Part shown: one piece after another, positions 27,431 through 35,219 of the stretch | How the letters are laid out: each line of letters opens with the position of its first letter | How positions within the stretch are numbered: the stretch's first letter is position 1 | Source of the DNA: an uncultured Clostridia bacterium | Lineage (GTDB): Bacteria > Bacillota > Clostridia > Oscillospirales > Oscillospiraceae | DNA: 64,000 nt | Reading direction: 5' to 3' | NCBI GenBank assembly: GCA_932222125.1 | Contig: CAKNZJ010000282.1 | Span: 1 to 64,000 of the forward strand | The notes under the pieces: model-generated | What the model was told of the DNA's origin: nothing | The model's input: only the letters and a program-made list of their open reading frames with translations | Database searches by the model: none | Position numbers and translations under genes: made by a program

Positions 27431-28006
27431 ATGAAGCGTCCCACCCTGAAAATATCCTACAACGCACCGGTGACCATTACCTTTGCCTTACTTGCTCTTC
27501 TGGCCTTGGCAGCAGGCTGGCTGTCTAATGGGTGGACCACTGTCTCCCTCTTCTCTGTCTACCGCTGCCCCCTGTCCGACCCGCTGGCCTGGGTGCGGTT
27601 CTTTGGCCATGTGCTTGGCCACAGCGGATATGCCCACTATATTGGCAATATGGTGCTCATTCTGGTGCTGGGGCCTAACCTGGAGGATCGGTTCGGAAGC
27701 TGGACTGTATTGTGGGCTATCCTGTTTACCGCCTTTGTCTCCGGTCTGGTGCAGTTCATTTTCTTTCCGGGCACCGCCCTGCTGGGAGCATCCGGACTGG
27801 TGTTCATGATGATCCTGCTCTCCTCCTTCGGCGGTGTGCGCAACGGCGCCATCCCCACCACCCTTATTCTGGTATCCATCTTCTACCTGGGGGGTGAGCT
27901 GTGGGACGCTATCTTTGTGGACGACAACGTGTCCCAACTCACTCATATTATCGGCGGACTGTGCGGCACAGTGCTGGGCTTCTCCCTGTCCGGCCGAAAG
28001 CGCTGA
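27431..28006 (+). CDS. rhomboid-family intramembrane serine protease
   Basis: A 191-residue membrane protein with six hydrophobic segments, a minimal rhomboid. The catalytic serine is about residue 121 in GASGLVFMM, and the catalytic histidine about residue 172 in THIIGGLCGTVLG. The HYIGNM segment near 70 fits the conserved H-x3-N of the oxyanion region. Such enzymes cleave transmembrane substrates; the substrate here is unknown. A TATAAT lies about 45 nt upstream of the start, but its -35 is weak. Single gene with a strong terminator. Confidence 0.88.
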   Translation: MKRPTLKISYNAPVTITFALLALLALAAGWLSNGWTTVSLFSVYRCPLSDPLAWVRFFGHVLGHSGYAHYIGNMVLILVLGPNLEDRFGSWTVLWAILFTAFVSGLVQFIFFPGTALLGASGLVFMMILLSSFGGVRNGAIPTTLILVSIFYLGGELWDAIFVDDNVSQLTHIIGGLCGTVLGFSLSGRKR

Positions 28007-28014
28007 CTTCACCG

Positions 28015-28053
28015 AAAAGGCCCCGCCCTCTCTGAGAGAGGGCGGGGCCTTTT
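28015..28053. terminator. terminator of rhomboid gene
   Basis: A perfect inverted repeat AAAAGGCCCCGCCCTCTC/GAGAGGGCGGGGCCTTTT with a minimal loop. Very stable, and usable on both strands. Confidence 0.92.
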
Positions 28054-28232
28054 CACCCGGTAAATATTTTGTAAACATCGCCTCCATTCTCTTGACAGCC
28101 AATCATCCAGCAGTCTAACATAAAAGTGACTATAATCATCCGGTCCCCAACGATCTATCGTGACACTGGGCAAGGCTTTCTTGGAGACAGACCCATTGGG
28201 TTTGCCTTCTCCGGAATAAAGGAGGATGCGCC

Positions 28233-31229
28233 ATGCTAAAGCTATGCAATATTACCAAACAGTACACTCTGGGCGGCCAAGTTGTCAATGCCCTGCGAGG
28301 AGTTAACCTGGAGTTTCGGAAAAGTGAGTTTGTCTCTATTCTGGGCCCTTCTGGCTGTGGCAAGACCACCACACTCAATATCATTGGCGGCCTGGACCGC
28401 TATACCAGCGGGGATCTTATTATCAACGGCCGCTCTACCAGTCAGTACAAGGGCAGTGACTGGGACACCTACCGCAACCACTCCATCGGCTTCGTATTCC
28501 AAAGCTATAACCTCATCCCCCACCAAACGGTGCTGGCCAATGTGGAACTAGCCCTCACCCTGGCAGGGGTGTCCAAGGGGGAACGCCGCCGCCGTGCCAA
28601 AGCGGCCTTGGAGCAGGTGGGTCTTGGCGACCAGCTGGACAAGCTGCCCTCACAGATGTCCGGTGGGCAGATGCAGCGAGTAGCCATTGCCCGCGCCCTC
28701 ATCAACGACCCGGATATCCTTCTGGCGGACGAACCCACTGGCGCGCTGGACAGTGAGACATCCCTCCAAGTGATGGAGTTGCTCAAGGAAGTGGCCAAGG
28801 ACCGTCTGGTCATCATGGTCACCCACAACCCTGACCTGGCCGCCCAATACTCCAACCGTATTGTTCAGTTGAAAGATGGGGTGGTCATTGATGATTCCAA
28901 TCCCTACCACAATCAAGAGGATGCCCTCGTTATCACTGGCAAACAAGCCAGGCTGGAAAGCAAAGTATCCATGTCTTTTCTCACCGCCCTATCCCTGTCC
29001 TTTACCAATCTGCGCACCAAAAAGGGACGAACCATTCTCACCGCCTTTGCCGGCTCTATCGGAATCATCGGAATTGCGCTGATCCTATCCCTGTCCGCCG
29101 GTATCAACGACTATATCAACCGGGTGCAGCAGGAAACCCTGTCCAGCTACCCCATCACCATCCAGGCGGAAAGCGCCGATATGGCCTCCATGTTGACCTC
29201 CCTTATGGAAATCGGGAACAACGACGGCCTGCCCCGGGATCCGGACCGGGTATACTCCTCCACCGTCATGTTTGATATGATGAACTCCATGGTCAATGCC
29301 GAGGTTGAAACCAATAATCTCCAAGCGTTCATGGCCTACTTGGAAAATGGAGGCGGCGGTATCAAGGACATGGCCACCGTCAGTTACAGCTATGACTTCA
29401 ACTTCGACGTCTACACTCAAGACGAGAAGGACAACATTATCAAGTGTGATGTGATGAGCCTGATGGAGTCCTCTATGTCTGCGATGTTCGGCGGTGATTA
29501 CAGTTCCTACTTTTCCTCCTCCATGGGTTCCATGTACTCCTCTATGGATGTATGGGAGGAACTGCTGGCAGGAGATGAGGAGGGGCAGCTCATCCATCCC
29601 CAGGTTACCGATCAATACCAGCTCCTATACGGCAACTGGCCCCAAAGCTATGACGAAGTCATCCTATTCGTCAACTCTAACAACGAAATCTCCGACCTGA
29701 TGCTGTATGCCCTTGGCCTCATCCCAGCCGATGAAATGGAGCAGACCATGAACGCTATGATGAAAGGCGAAGAGGTGGCTTCCGACATCCGCAGCTGGAG
29801 CTATGACCAACTGACAGACATCACATTTAAACTTATCCTTCCCGCAGAATACTATCAGCACGATCCAATCACCGGCAGCTATACCGATCTGTCCGCCTCT
29901 GCCGCCGGCATGGACTTTTTGTACCACAGCAGTGATGTGGGCGTGTCCCTGAAGGTGGTGGGAGTGGCCAGGCCGATGGATCAATCATCCCTCAACTCCT
30001 CCGGCTCTATTGGATATACTGCCGCCTTAACCGATCTGGCCATCACTGCCGCTTCCGAGACAGACATTTTGGCCCAGCAGCTTAGCGACCCGGATATCGA
30101 TGTATTCAACGGCCTCCCCTTCCCCTCTGAAGATGATGTGGAACCCACCGACCAGGAAAAGGCCCAGGCCATCACTGCCCACCTGGGCACCCTGACTTCT
30201 GCAGAAAAGGCAGCGGCCTATGTAGACGTAATGGGTCAGCCCAGCCAGGACTATATCAACGCCATCGTGGAGCAGCAGATGGAGGGCATGACCCGGCAGT
30301 CCATCCAAGAACTGGTGGCGCAGCAGTATGCCACTGAGATCGGGGTGGATCGGGACACTATTATCTCATACATTACCGAAATGGATGATGAGACACTTTT
30401 TGCCCGCATAAGAGAAGCCATTGCCGGCCAGGTGGTGGAACAGTACAAAGCCGCAGCTGCCCAGCGCCTAGCCACCCTCTCCAACGACCAGTTGGCGGAA
30501 AGTCTGGATATGGCCCTGGCAGCGGCGGATAATCAGGATCTGTCCATCAGTCCTTTGAATAATGAACAGCTCCTATACCTGTATGACAACTACATGCCGC
30601 CCACAGTGTCCGACTCCACCTATCAAGACAACCTGAATAAACTTGGCTATGTCCAGCTGGACTTCCCGTCCGCCATCAGCATCTATGCCACCACCTTTGC
30701 CCAGAAGGACCAGATCGCTGATCTGATCTCCCAATACAATCAAGGGGTGGCGGAAGAGGACCAGATCACCTACACCGACTATATGGCCTTGCTGATGAGT
30801 TCTATCACCAATATCATCAGCGGCATCAGCTATCTGCTCATCGCCTTTGTCTCCATTTCACTGATTGTATCCTCCATTATGATTGGCATCATTACCAACA
30901 TCTCCGTGTTGGAGCGCACCAAGGAAATCGGTATACTCCGAGCGGTGGGCGCATCCAAACGAGATATCTCCCGGGTGTTCAACGCCGAGACCCTCTTTGT
31001 GGGTTTGGCTGCTGGCCTGCTGGGCATTCTGGTCAGCGCCCTGGCTACCATCCCCATTAATGCTGTCATCCACCGGCTCACCGCGCTGGACGACCTATCT
31101 GCCGTGCTGCCTCCAGTGGCCGGCGGTATCCTGGTGCTGATTAGTGTCATCCTCACCGTCTTTGCCGGTCTCATCCCCGCTCGGTCCGCCGCAAAAAAGG
31201 ATCCTGTGGAGGCTCTGCGCAGCGAATAA
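28233..31229 (+). CDS. ABC transporter, ATPase fused to FtsX/MacB-type permease
   Basis: A 998-residue single-chain transporter. Residues 1-225 are the ATPase: Walker A GPSGCGKTT near 35, signature MSGGQMQRVAIARAL near 145 and Walker B LLADEPTGALD. It is LolD/MacB-like. A transmembrane helix near 270-292 is followed by about 550 residues of extracytoplasmic domain. Three C-terminal helices of FtsX type follow (about 860-985), including the ERTKEIGILRAVGASKRDI coupling segment. Members of this class act as mechanotransmitters or exporters of peptides and lipids rather than importers. ATPase-FtsX fusions of this size occur in Clostridia without known substrates. Monocistronic; GGAGGATGC precedes the ATG. 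Confidence 0.9.
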   Translation: MLKLCNITKQYTLGGQVVNALRGVNLEFRKSEFVSILGPSGCGKTTTLNIIGGLDRYTSGDLIINGRSTSQYKGSDWDTYRNHSIGFVFQSYNLIPHQTVLANVELALTLAGVSKGERRRRAKAALEQVGLGDQLDKLPSQMSGGQMQRVAIARALINDPDILLADEPTGALDSETSLQVMELLKEVAKDRLVIMVTHNPDLAAQYSNRIVQLKDGVVIDDSNPYHNQEDALVITGKQARLESKVSMSFLTALSLSFTNLRTKKGRTILTAFAGSIGIIGIALILSLSAGINDYINRVQQETLSSYPITIQAESADMASMLTSLMEIGNNDGLPRDPDRVYSSTVMFDMMNSMVNAEVETNNLQAFMAYLENGGGGIKDMATVSYSYDFNFDVYTQDEKDNIIKCDVMSLMESSMSAMFGGDYSSYFSSSMGSMYSSMDVWEELLAGDEEGQLIHPQVTDQYQLLYGNWPQSYDEVILFVNSNNEISDLMLYALGLIPADEMEQTMNAMMKGEEVASDIRSWSYDQLTDITFKLILPAEYYQHDPITGSYTDLSASAAGMDFLYHSSDVGVSLKVVGVARPMDQSSLNSSGSIGYTAALTDLAITAASETDILAQQLSDPDIDVFNGLPFPSEDDVEPTDQEKAQAITAHLGTLTSAEKAAAYVDVMGQPSQDYINAIVEQQMEGMTRQSIQELVAQQYATEIGVDRDTIISYITEMDDETLFARIREAIAGQVVEQYKAAAAQRLATLSNDQLAESLDMALAAADNQDLSISPLNNEQLLYLYDNYMPPTVSDSTYQDNLNKLGYVQLDFPSAISIYATTFAQKDQIADLISQYNQGVAEEDQITYTDYMALLMSSITNIISGISYLLIAFVSISLIVSSIMIGIITNISVLERTKEIGILRAVGASKRDISRVFNAETLFVGLAAGLLGILVSALATIPINAVIHRLTALDDLSAVLPPVAGGILVLISVILTVFAGLIPARSAAKKDPVEALRSE

Positions 31230-31257
31230 ATACCTCTGTTCCACATCCCCACTCATT

Positions 31258-31299
31258 CATTCCGGCTCTGACCTGATTGAGCCGGAATGTTTCTTTTCC
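31258..31299 (+). terminator. terminator of ABC transporter gene
   Basis: CATTCCGGCTC/GAGCCGGAATG arms are followed by TTTCTTTTCC. Confidence 0.8.
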
Positions 31300-31335
31300 A
31301 GTTTCACCTGTCCGTTGTCCAAAGGACCGCTGCTC

Positions 31336-31364
31336 TTGTTTTATTTGTAAAAATCCTTTATAAT
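31336..31364 (+). promoter_or_regulatory. promoter of mrnC-rqcH-...-sbcC operon
   Basis: TTGTTT and a perfect TATAAT are 17 nt apart, about 40 nt before mrnC. Five genes follow on the same strand with short gaps or overlaps. Confidence 0.7.
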
Positions 31365-31402
31365 AAATTTCCTATTCAAACGCAAGGGATTGGAGAATCA
31401 CT

Positions 31403-31801
31403 ATGGACTATTTTCACCTGTCCGCTGACCCGGATACCTTAGACCGTATCAGCAGTCTGGGTCTGGCCCACCTGGGAGATGGGGTGTTTGAGCTGATGGT
31501 TCGCTCCTGGCTATGCCTCCATGGGAAGGCCAGCAACCAGGGCCTGCACAAGGCAGCCGTTACCTATGTGTCTGCTCCCGCCCAGGCCAGGATGGCCAAA
31601 ACCATACTGCCCCTGCTCTCCCAGGAGGAACAGGAGGTATACCGCCGTGGCCGCAACAGCCGCACCTCCACTATTCCCCGAGGAGCTACGGTAGGAGAGT
31701 ACCATGCCTCCACAGCGCTTGAGGCCCTGTTTGGCTGGCTTTATCTCCGGGGAGAGACAACCCGGCTAAATCAGCTATTCTCCCAGATGATGGAGGACTA
31801 A
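31403..31801 (+). CDS. mrnC: Mini-ribonuclease 3 (Mini-III)
   Basis: Mini-III is a dimeric RNase III-type nuclease without a dsRNA-binding domain that matures 23S rRNA in Gram-positives. The 132-residue length is typical. The signature LAHLGDGVFELMVR holds the catalytic Asp at about residue 26; HASTALEALFGWLYLRG near 105 supplies the second acidic residue. NRTYV-like variation reads SRTSTIPRGATVGEYH here. Usually mrnC lies near cysS; here it is followed four bases later by rqcH. Confidence 0.93.
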   Translation: MDYFHLSADPDTLDRISSLGLAHLGDGVFELMVRSWLCLHGKASNQGLHKAAVTYVSAPAQARMAKTILPLLSQEEQEVYRRGRNSRTSTIPRGATVGEYHASTALEALFGWLYLRGETTRLNQLFSQMMED

Positions 31802-31804
31802 CCT

Positions 31805-33553
31805 ATGCCCCTTGACGCCATCTTTATGACTGCCCTTGCTGGGGAACTGCGGGAAATCCTGGTGGGCGGCAAGATCGATAAGCTCTACCAGCCTGCGCGG
31901 GAGGAGGTTGTCCTTCATATGCGCACAAGGGGTGGCAATGTACGGCTTGTGTTTTCTGCCAGCCCTGCCCATCCCCGTGCCCAGCTCACCAATCTCCCCC
32001 GGGAAAATCCGGAGACCCCACCCATGTTCTGTATGCTGCTGCGCAAGCATTTCTCCGGCGGCCGGCTGCTATCCCTTACCCAGCCCTCTATGGAGCGGCT
32101 GCTGGACTTCCAGTTTGAGACGCTGGACGAACTGGGTGATCGGGTGGAGCGGCGGCTGGTATTGGAGTGTATTGGCCGCAAATCTAATCTAGTTATGCTG
32201 GACAGCACCGGGCGCATCACCGACTGTATGCGTCGGGCAGACAGCGATCTGTCCGCCAAACGGCCCATAATGCCAGGGCTGTACTACCAGATGCCAGAGC
32301 CCACTGGAAAGCTGGATCCTCTGGCCATGGAGCCGGATCAGCTGCGTGCCTTTATCCTGGCGCAAGCGCCCGATGGGCACGGTCAGGACAAGTGGCTGCT
32401 TGACAACTTTAACGGGCTGTCCCCTCTCATTGCCCGGGAGTTGGAATTTCAGGGAGAGGGCAGCCGGGACGGGCTGGCCTACCGCTTTGCAGATATGATG
32501 GAGCGGGTGCGCAAAGGTGATTTTATCCCCACCGCCCTAATCCGGGAGGGTAGAGCGTTTGACTTTACCTTCCAGACCGTGCTCCAATATGGCCCGGAGG
32601 TGACGCTGCGCCGCTACCCCACCTTTTCCGCTCTGCTGGATGATTTCTACGAGCAGAAAGAGAACCAGGAACGGCTCAAGCAGAGGGGCCAGGACTTCAT
32701 CCGCTCCATCACCCAAGCCCGCAGCCGGACCGTCAAAAAAATTGCCAACCAAGAACGGGATTTGGCCAGTGCTGCGGGTCGGGAACAGCTGCGTCAGTTT
32801 GGCGACATCATTACCACCAACTTCTATCAGATGGAGCGAGGACAGACTGTCCTGCGCGCCCAGAACTATTACCACCCGGAAGGGGGCGAGGTGGATATCC
32901 CCCTTGACCCGCTGCTTACCCCCCAACAGAACGCCGCCAAGTATTATAAAAATTACAAAAAGGCGCAAAAGGCAGAGGAAATGCTGTCTCTCCAATTAGA
33001 GAAGAACCGCCAGGAGCTGGATTACCTGGACAGCGTCCTTCAAACTATCCGCCTGTCCGAGGGCGAGCGTGACCTTCAAGAAATCCGCCAGGAACTTGTG
33101 GACAGCGGCTATCTTAAACAGCACAGGCGAAACATCACAACCAAAAGCAAGCAAAAACCTATCCGCTCCAAGCCTATGGAGTTTCGCTCCTCCGCAGGGC
33201 TGACCATCCTGGTTGGCAAAAACAACAGTCAAAACGACCGGCTCACCTTGAAAGAGGCGGATAAGCGGGATATCTGGCTCCACACCCAGCGGGTGCATGG
33301 CTCCCATGTCATTTTAAAAGCCGGCGGCATGGAGCCAGACGATCAGTCTCTTACTGAGGCGGCTATGCTGGCCGCCTGGTTTTCTCAGGCCAGGGAGTCC
33401 AGCCAGGTGCCCGTTGATTACACCCCGGTGCGTATGGTAAAAAAACCTGCCGGCGCCAAGCCAGGCTTCGTAATATACAACACCTATCAGACCCTGTACG
33501 TCACCCCTGATGAATCGCTGGTCAAACGTCTGCGGGTGGTGCGGAAGGGTTGA
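31805..33553 (+). CDS. rqcH: RqcH/NFACT family ribosome quality-control protein
   Basis: RqcH binds stalled 50S subunits carrying nascent chain-tRNA and adds C-terminal alanine tails that mark the chain for degradation. The 582-residue protein has NFACT-N at about 1-270 (MPLDAIFMTALAGELREIL, with the KIDKLYQP stretch), coiled coil at about 270-440, and the NFACT-R module near 455-560. NFACT-R shows GKNNSQNDRLTLKEADKRDIWLHTQ, then HGSHVILK. Older annotations call it fibronectin-binding protein. Four bases separate it from mrnC. Confidence 0.93.
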   Translation: MPLDAIFMTALAGELREILVGGKIDKLYQPAREEVVLHMRTRGGNVRLVFSASPAHPRAQLTNLPRENPETPPMFCMLLRKHFSGGRLLSLTQPSMERLLDFQFETLDELGDRVERRLVLECIGRKSNLVMLDSTGRITDCMRRADSDLSAKRPIMPGLYYQMPEPTGKLDPLAMEPDQLRAFILAQAPDGHGQDKWLLDNFNGLSPLIARELEFQGEGSRDGLAYRFADMMERVRKGDFIPTALIREGRAFDFTFQTVLQYGPEVTLRRYPTFSALLDDFYEQKENQERLKQRGQDFIRSITQARSRTVKKIANQERDLASAAGREQLRQFGDIITTNFYQMERGQTVLRAQNYYHPEGGEVDIPLDPLLTPQQNAAKYYKNYKKAQKAEEMLSLQLEKNRQELDYLDSVLQTIRLSEGERDLQEIRQELVDSGYLKQHRRNITTKSKQKPIRSKPMEFRSSAGLTILVGKNNSQNDRLTLKEADKRDIWLHTQRVHGSHVILKAGGMEPDDQSLTEAAMLAAWFSQARESSQVPVDYTPVRMVKKPAGAKPGFVIYNTYQTLYVTPDESLVKRLRVVRKG

Positions 33554-33581
33554 TAACATCACTGAAAAAGGAGGATCCTCC

Positions 33582-34049
33582 ATGTCTTTTGAACTGACTA
33601 CCCAACAGATGCGCCAGCAGGCGCAGATCACCCTGTCCTCCCTGGCGAAACACAACCGGGGCGAGTGGCCCCTCATCTGCGGAGTGCCTCAGCTGGTAGA
33701 CTGTGACGGACCCTCCGGCTCTCTCACCCTGGCCTACCACACCCTGCCCCAGATGTCCAATGCCTTAGGGATCGTCCACGGTGGAGTCACCGCCACTATG
33801 CTGGACAACTGTATGGGCATTACCTCCTGTGTGATGGCAGGCCACATCACACCCACCGTCACTATAACTGTGAATTACGCCAAACCGGTTCCTTTGGACG
33901 CCACCATCCATGTGCGCACCCGCACTGTATCCAAGGGCCGCACCACCGTCCACCTTTTGGCCGAGATATTTCTGTCCAGCCATCCAGATGAGGCCCTGGT
34001 CTCCGCTACCGGGGTATACTACGCCGCTCCCACCCAGTCCAGGCCCTAG
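33582..34049 (+). CDS. PaaI-type hotdog-fold thioesterase
   Basis: A 155-residue hotdog protein. HGGVTATMLDNCMGITS near residue 65 is the HGG-x-x-x-x-x-D/N catalytic segment of PaaI/YigI-like acyl-CoA thioesterases. TVTITVNYAKPVPLDATIHVRTR forms the central beta strands. The physiological acyl-CoA is unknown. The start is an ATG with AAAGGAGGATCC upstream; an in-frame ATG further up lies inside rqcH. 28 nt after rqcH and 33 nt before sbcD, so likely co-transcribed. Confidence 0.87.
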   Translation: MSFELTTQQMRQQAQITLSSLAKHNRGEWPLICGVPQLVDCDGPSGSLTLAYHTLPQMSNALGIVHGGVTATMLDNCMGITSCVMAGHITPTVTITVNYAKPVPLDATIHVRTRTVSKGRTTVHLLAEIFLSSHPDEALVSATGVYYAAPTQSRP

Positions 34050-34082
34050 TCTATCTCACCCGCACTGCCATAGGAGGCTCTC

Positions 34083-35219
34083 ATGAAACTCATCCACCTG
34101 TCCGATCTACACCTTGGAAAATGGGTCAACGGATTTTCCATGCTGGAAGACCAGGAGTATATTCTGACCCAGATCCTCCATATCGTTGACAGTGAACAGC
34201 CCTCCGCCATGCTCATCGCCGGAGACGTTTACGACAAGTCAGTCCCCTCCGGAGAAGCAGTACAGGTCTTTGACGAGTTTCTTTACCGCCTGGTGAAACA
34301 GCATCTCCCGGTGTTTCTCATCAGCGGCAACCATGACTCTCCAGAGAGGCTCTCCTTCTGCTCTCGCATGGTGGATGCCAGCGGCATCCACATCGCCCCG
34401 GTATTTGACGGATCCGTCTCCCCCATCACATTGGAGGATGAGCACGGCCAGGTGGATATCTTTCTGCTCCCCTTTCTCAAGCCTGTCCACGTCCGCCGCT
34501 ACTACCCTGACCAGGCCATTGACACCTATACCGACGCCATTCGAACCGTCATCCGTCATATGGACTTCCGGCCGGCCAGCCGGAATGTCCTGGTGACCCA
34601 TCAATTTGTGGCAGGAGGCCAACGCTGTGAGTCGGAGGACCCCTCTGTGGGCGGTCTTGACTGTGTAGACGCATCCGTCCTTGCCCCCTTTGACTATGTT
34701 GCCCTAGGACATCTCCACGCTCCCCAGAGCCTTGGTTCCCCGCGGGTGCGTTATTGCGGCTCCCCCCTAAAATATTCCTTCTCTGAAGCGAATCACACCA
34801 AGTCCGTCTCCGTGGCAGAACTTGGCCCAAATGGGTCGTTGACGCTGCGCGCCATCCCCCTAACACCCAAACGAGACCTGCGTCAGCTTCGGGGCTCCTA
34901 CCTGGACCTCACTTCCAAAAGCAGCTATGAGCACACCAACCGAGATGATTACATCCATATCACCCTCACCGATGAGGAGGACGTGTTCGATGCGGTGGGC
35001 AAGCTGCGGGCAATCTATCCCAATCTGATGAAGCTGGACTATGACAACCGACGCACTCGGACACGCACAGATTTAGAGAGTGGTTGGGAACTGCCTCATC
35101 AGACCCCCCTGGAGCTGTTCTCCCAACTGTATGAGCGGCAAAATAACCAACCCATGAGCCAGGAACAACTACAGTTCTCCCAATTTCTCATACAGCAGAT
35201 CTGGGGTGAGCACCCATGA
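34083..35219 (+). CDS. sbcD: nuclease SbcCD, subunit D
   Basis: SbcD is the Mre11-type Mn-dependent nuclease of the SbcCD complex, which opens hairpins and processes DNA ends. The 378-residue protein shows all phosphodiesterase motifs in order: LSDLHLG, AGDVYD, SGNHDS, VTHQFVAGG and GHLHAPQ. The C-terminal capping and SbcC-binding regions follow (about 270-378). Its stop codon overlaps the sbcC start (ATGA), ensuring matched synthesis. Confidence 0.95.
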   Translation: MKLIHLSDLHLGKWVNGFSMLEDQEYILTQILHIVDSEQPSAMLIAGDVYDKSVPSGEAVQVFDEFLYRLVKQHLPVFLISGNHDSPERLSFCSRMVDASGIHIAPVFDGSVSPITLEDEHGQVDIFLLPFLKPVHVRRYYPDQAIDTYTDAIRTVIRHMDFRPASRNVLVTHQFVAGGQRCESEDPSVGGLDCVDASVLAPFDYVALGHLHAPQSLGSPRVRYCGSPLKYSFSEANHTKSVSVAELGPNGSLTLRAIPLTPKRDLRQLRGSYLDLTSKSSYEHTNRDDYIHITLTDEEDVFDAVGKLRAIYPNLMKLDYDNRRTRTRTDLESGWELPHQTPLELFSQLYERQNNQPMSQEQLQFSQFLIQQIWGEHP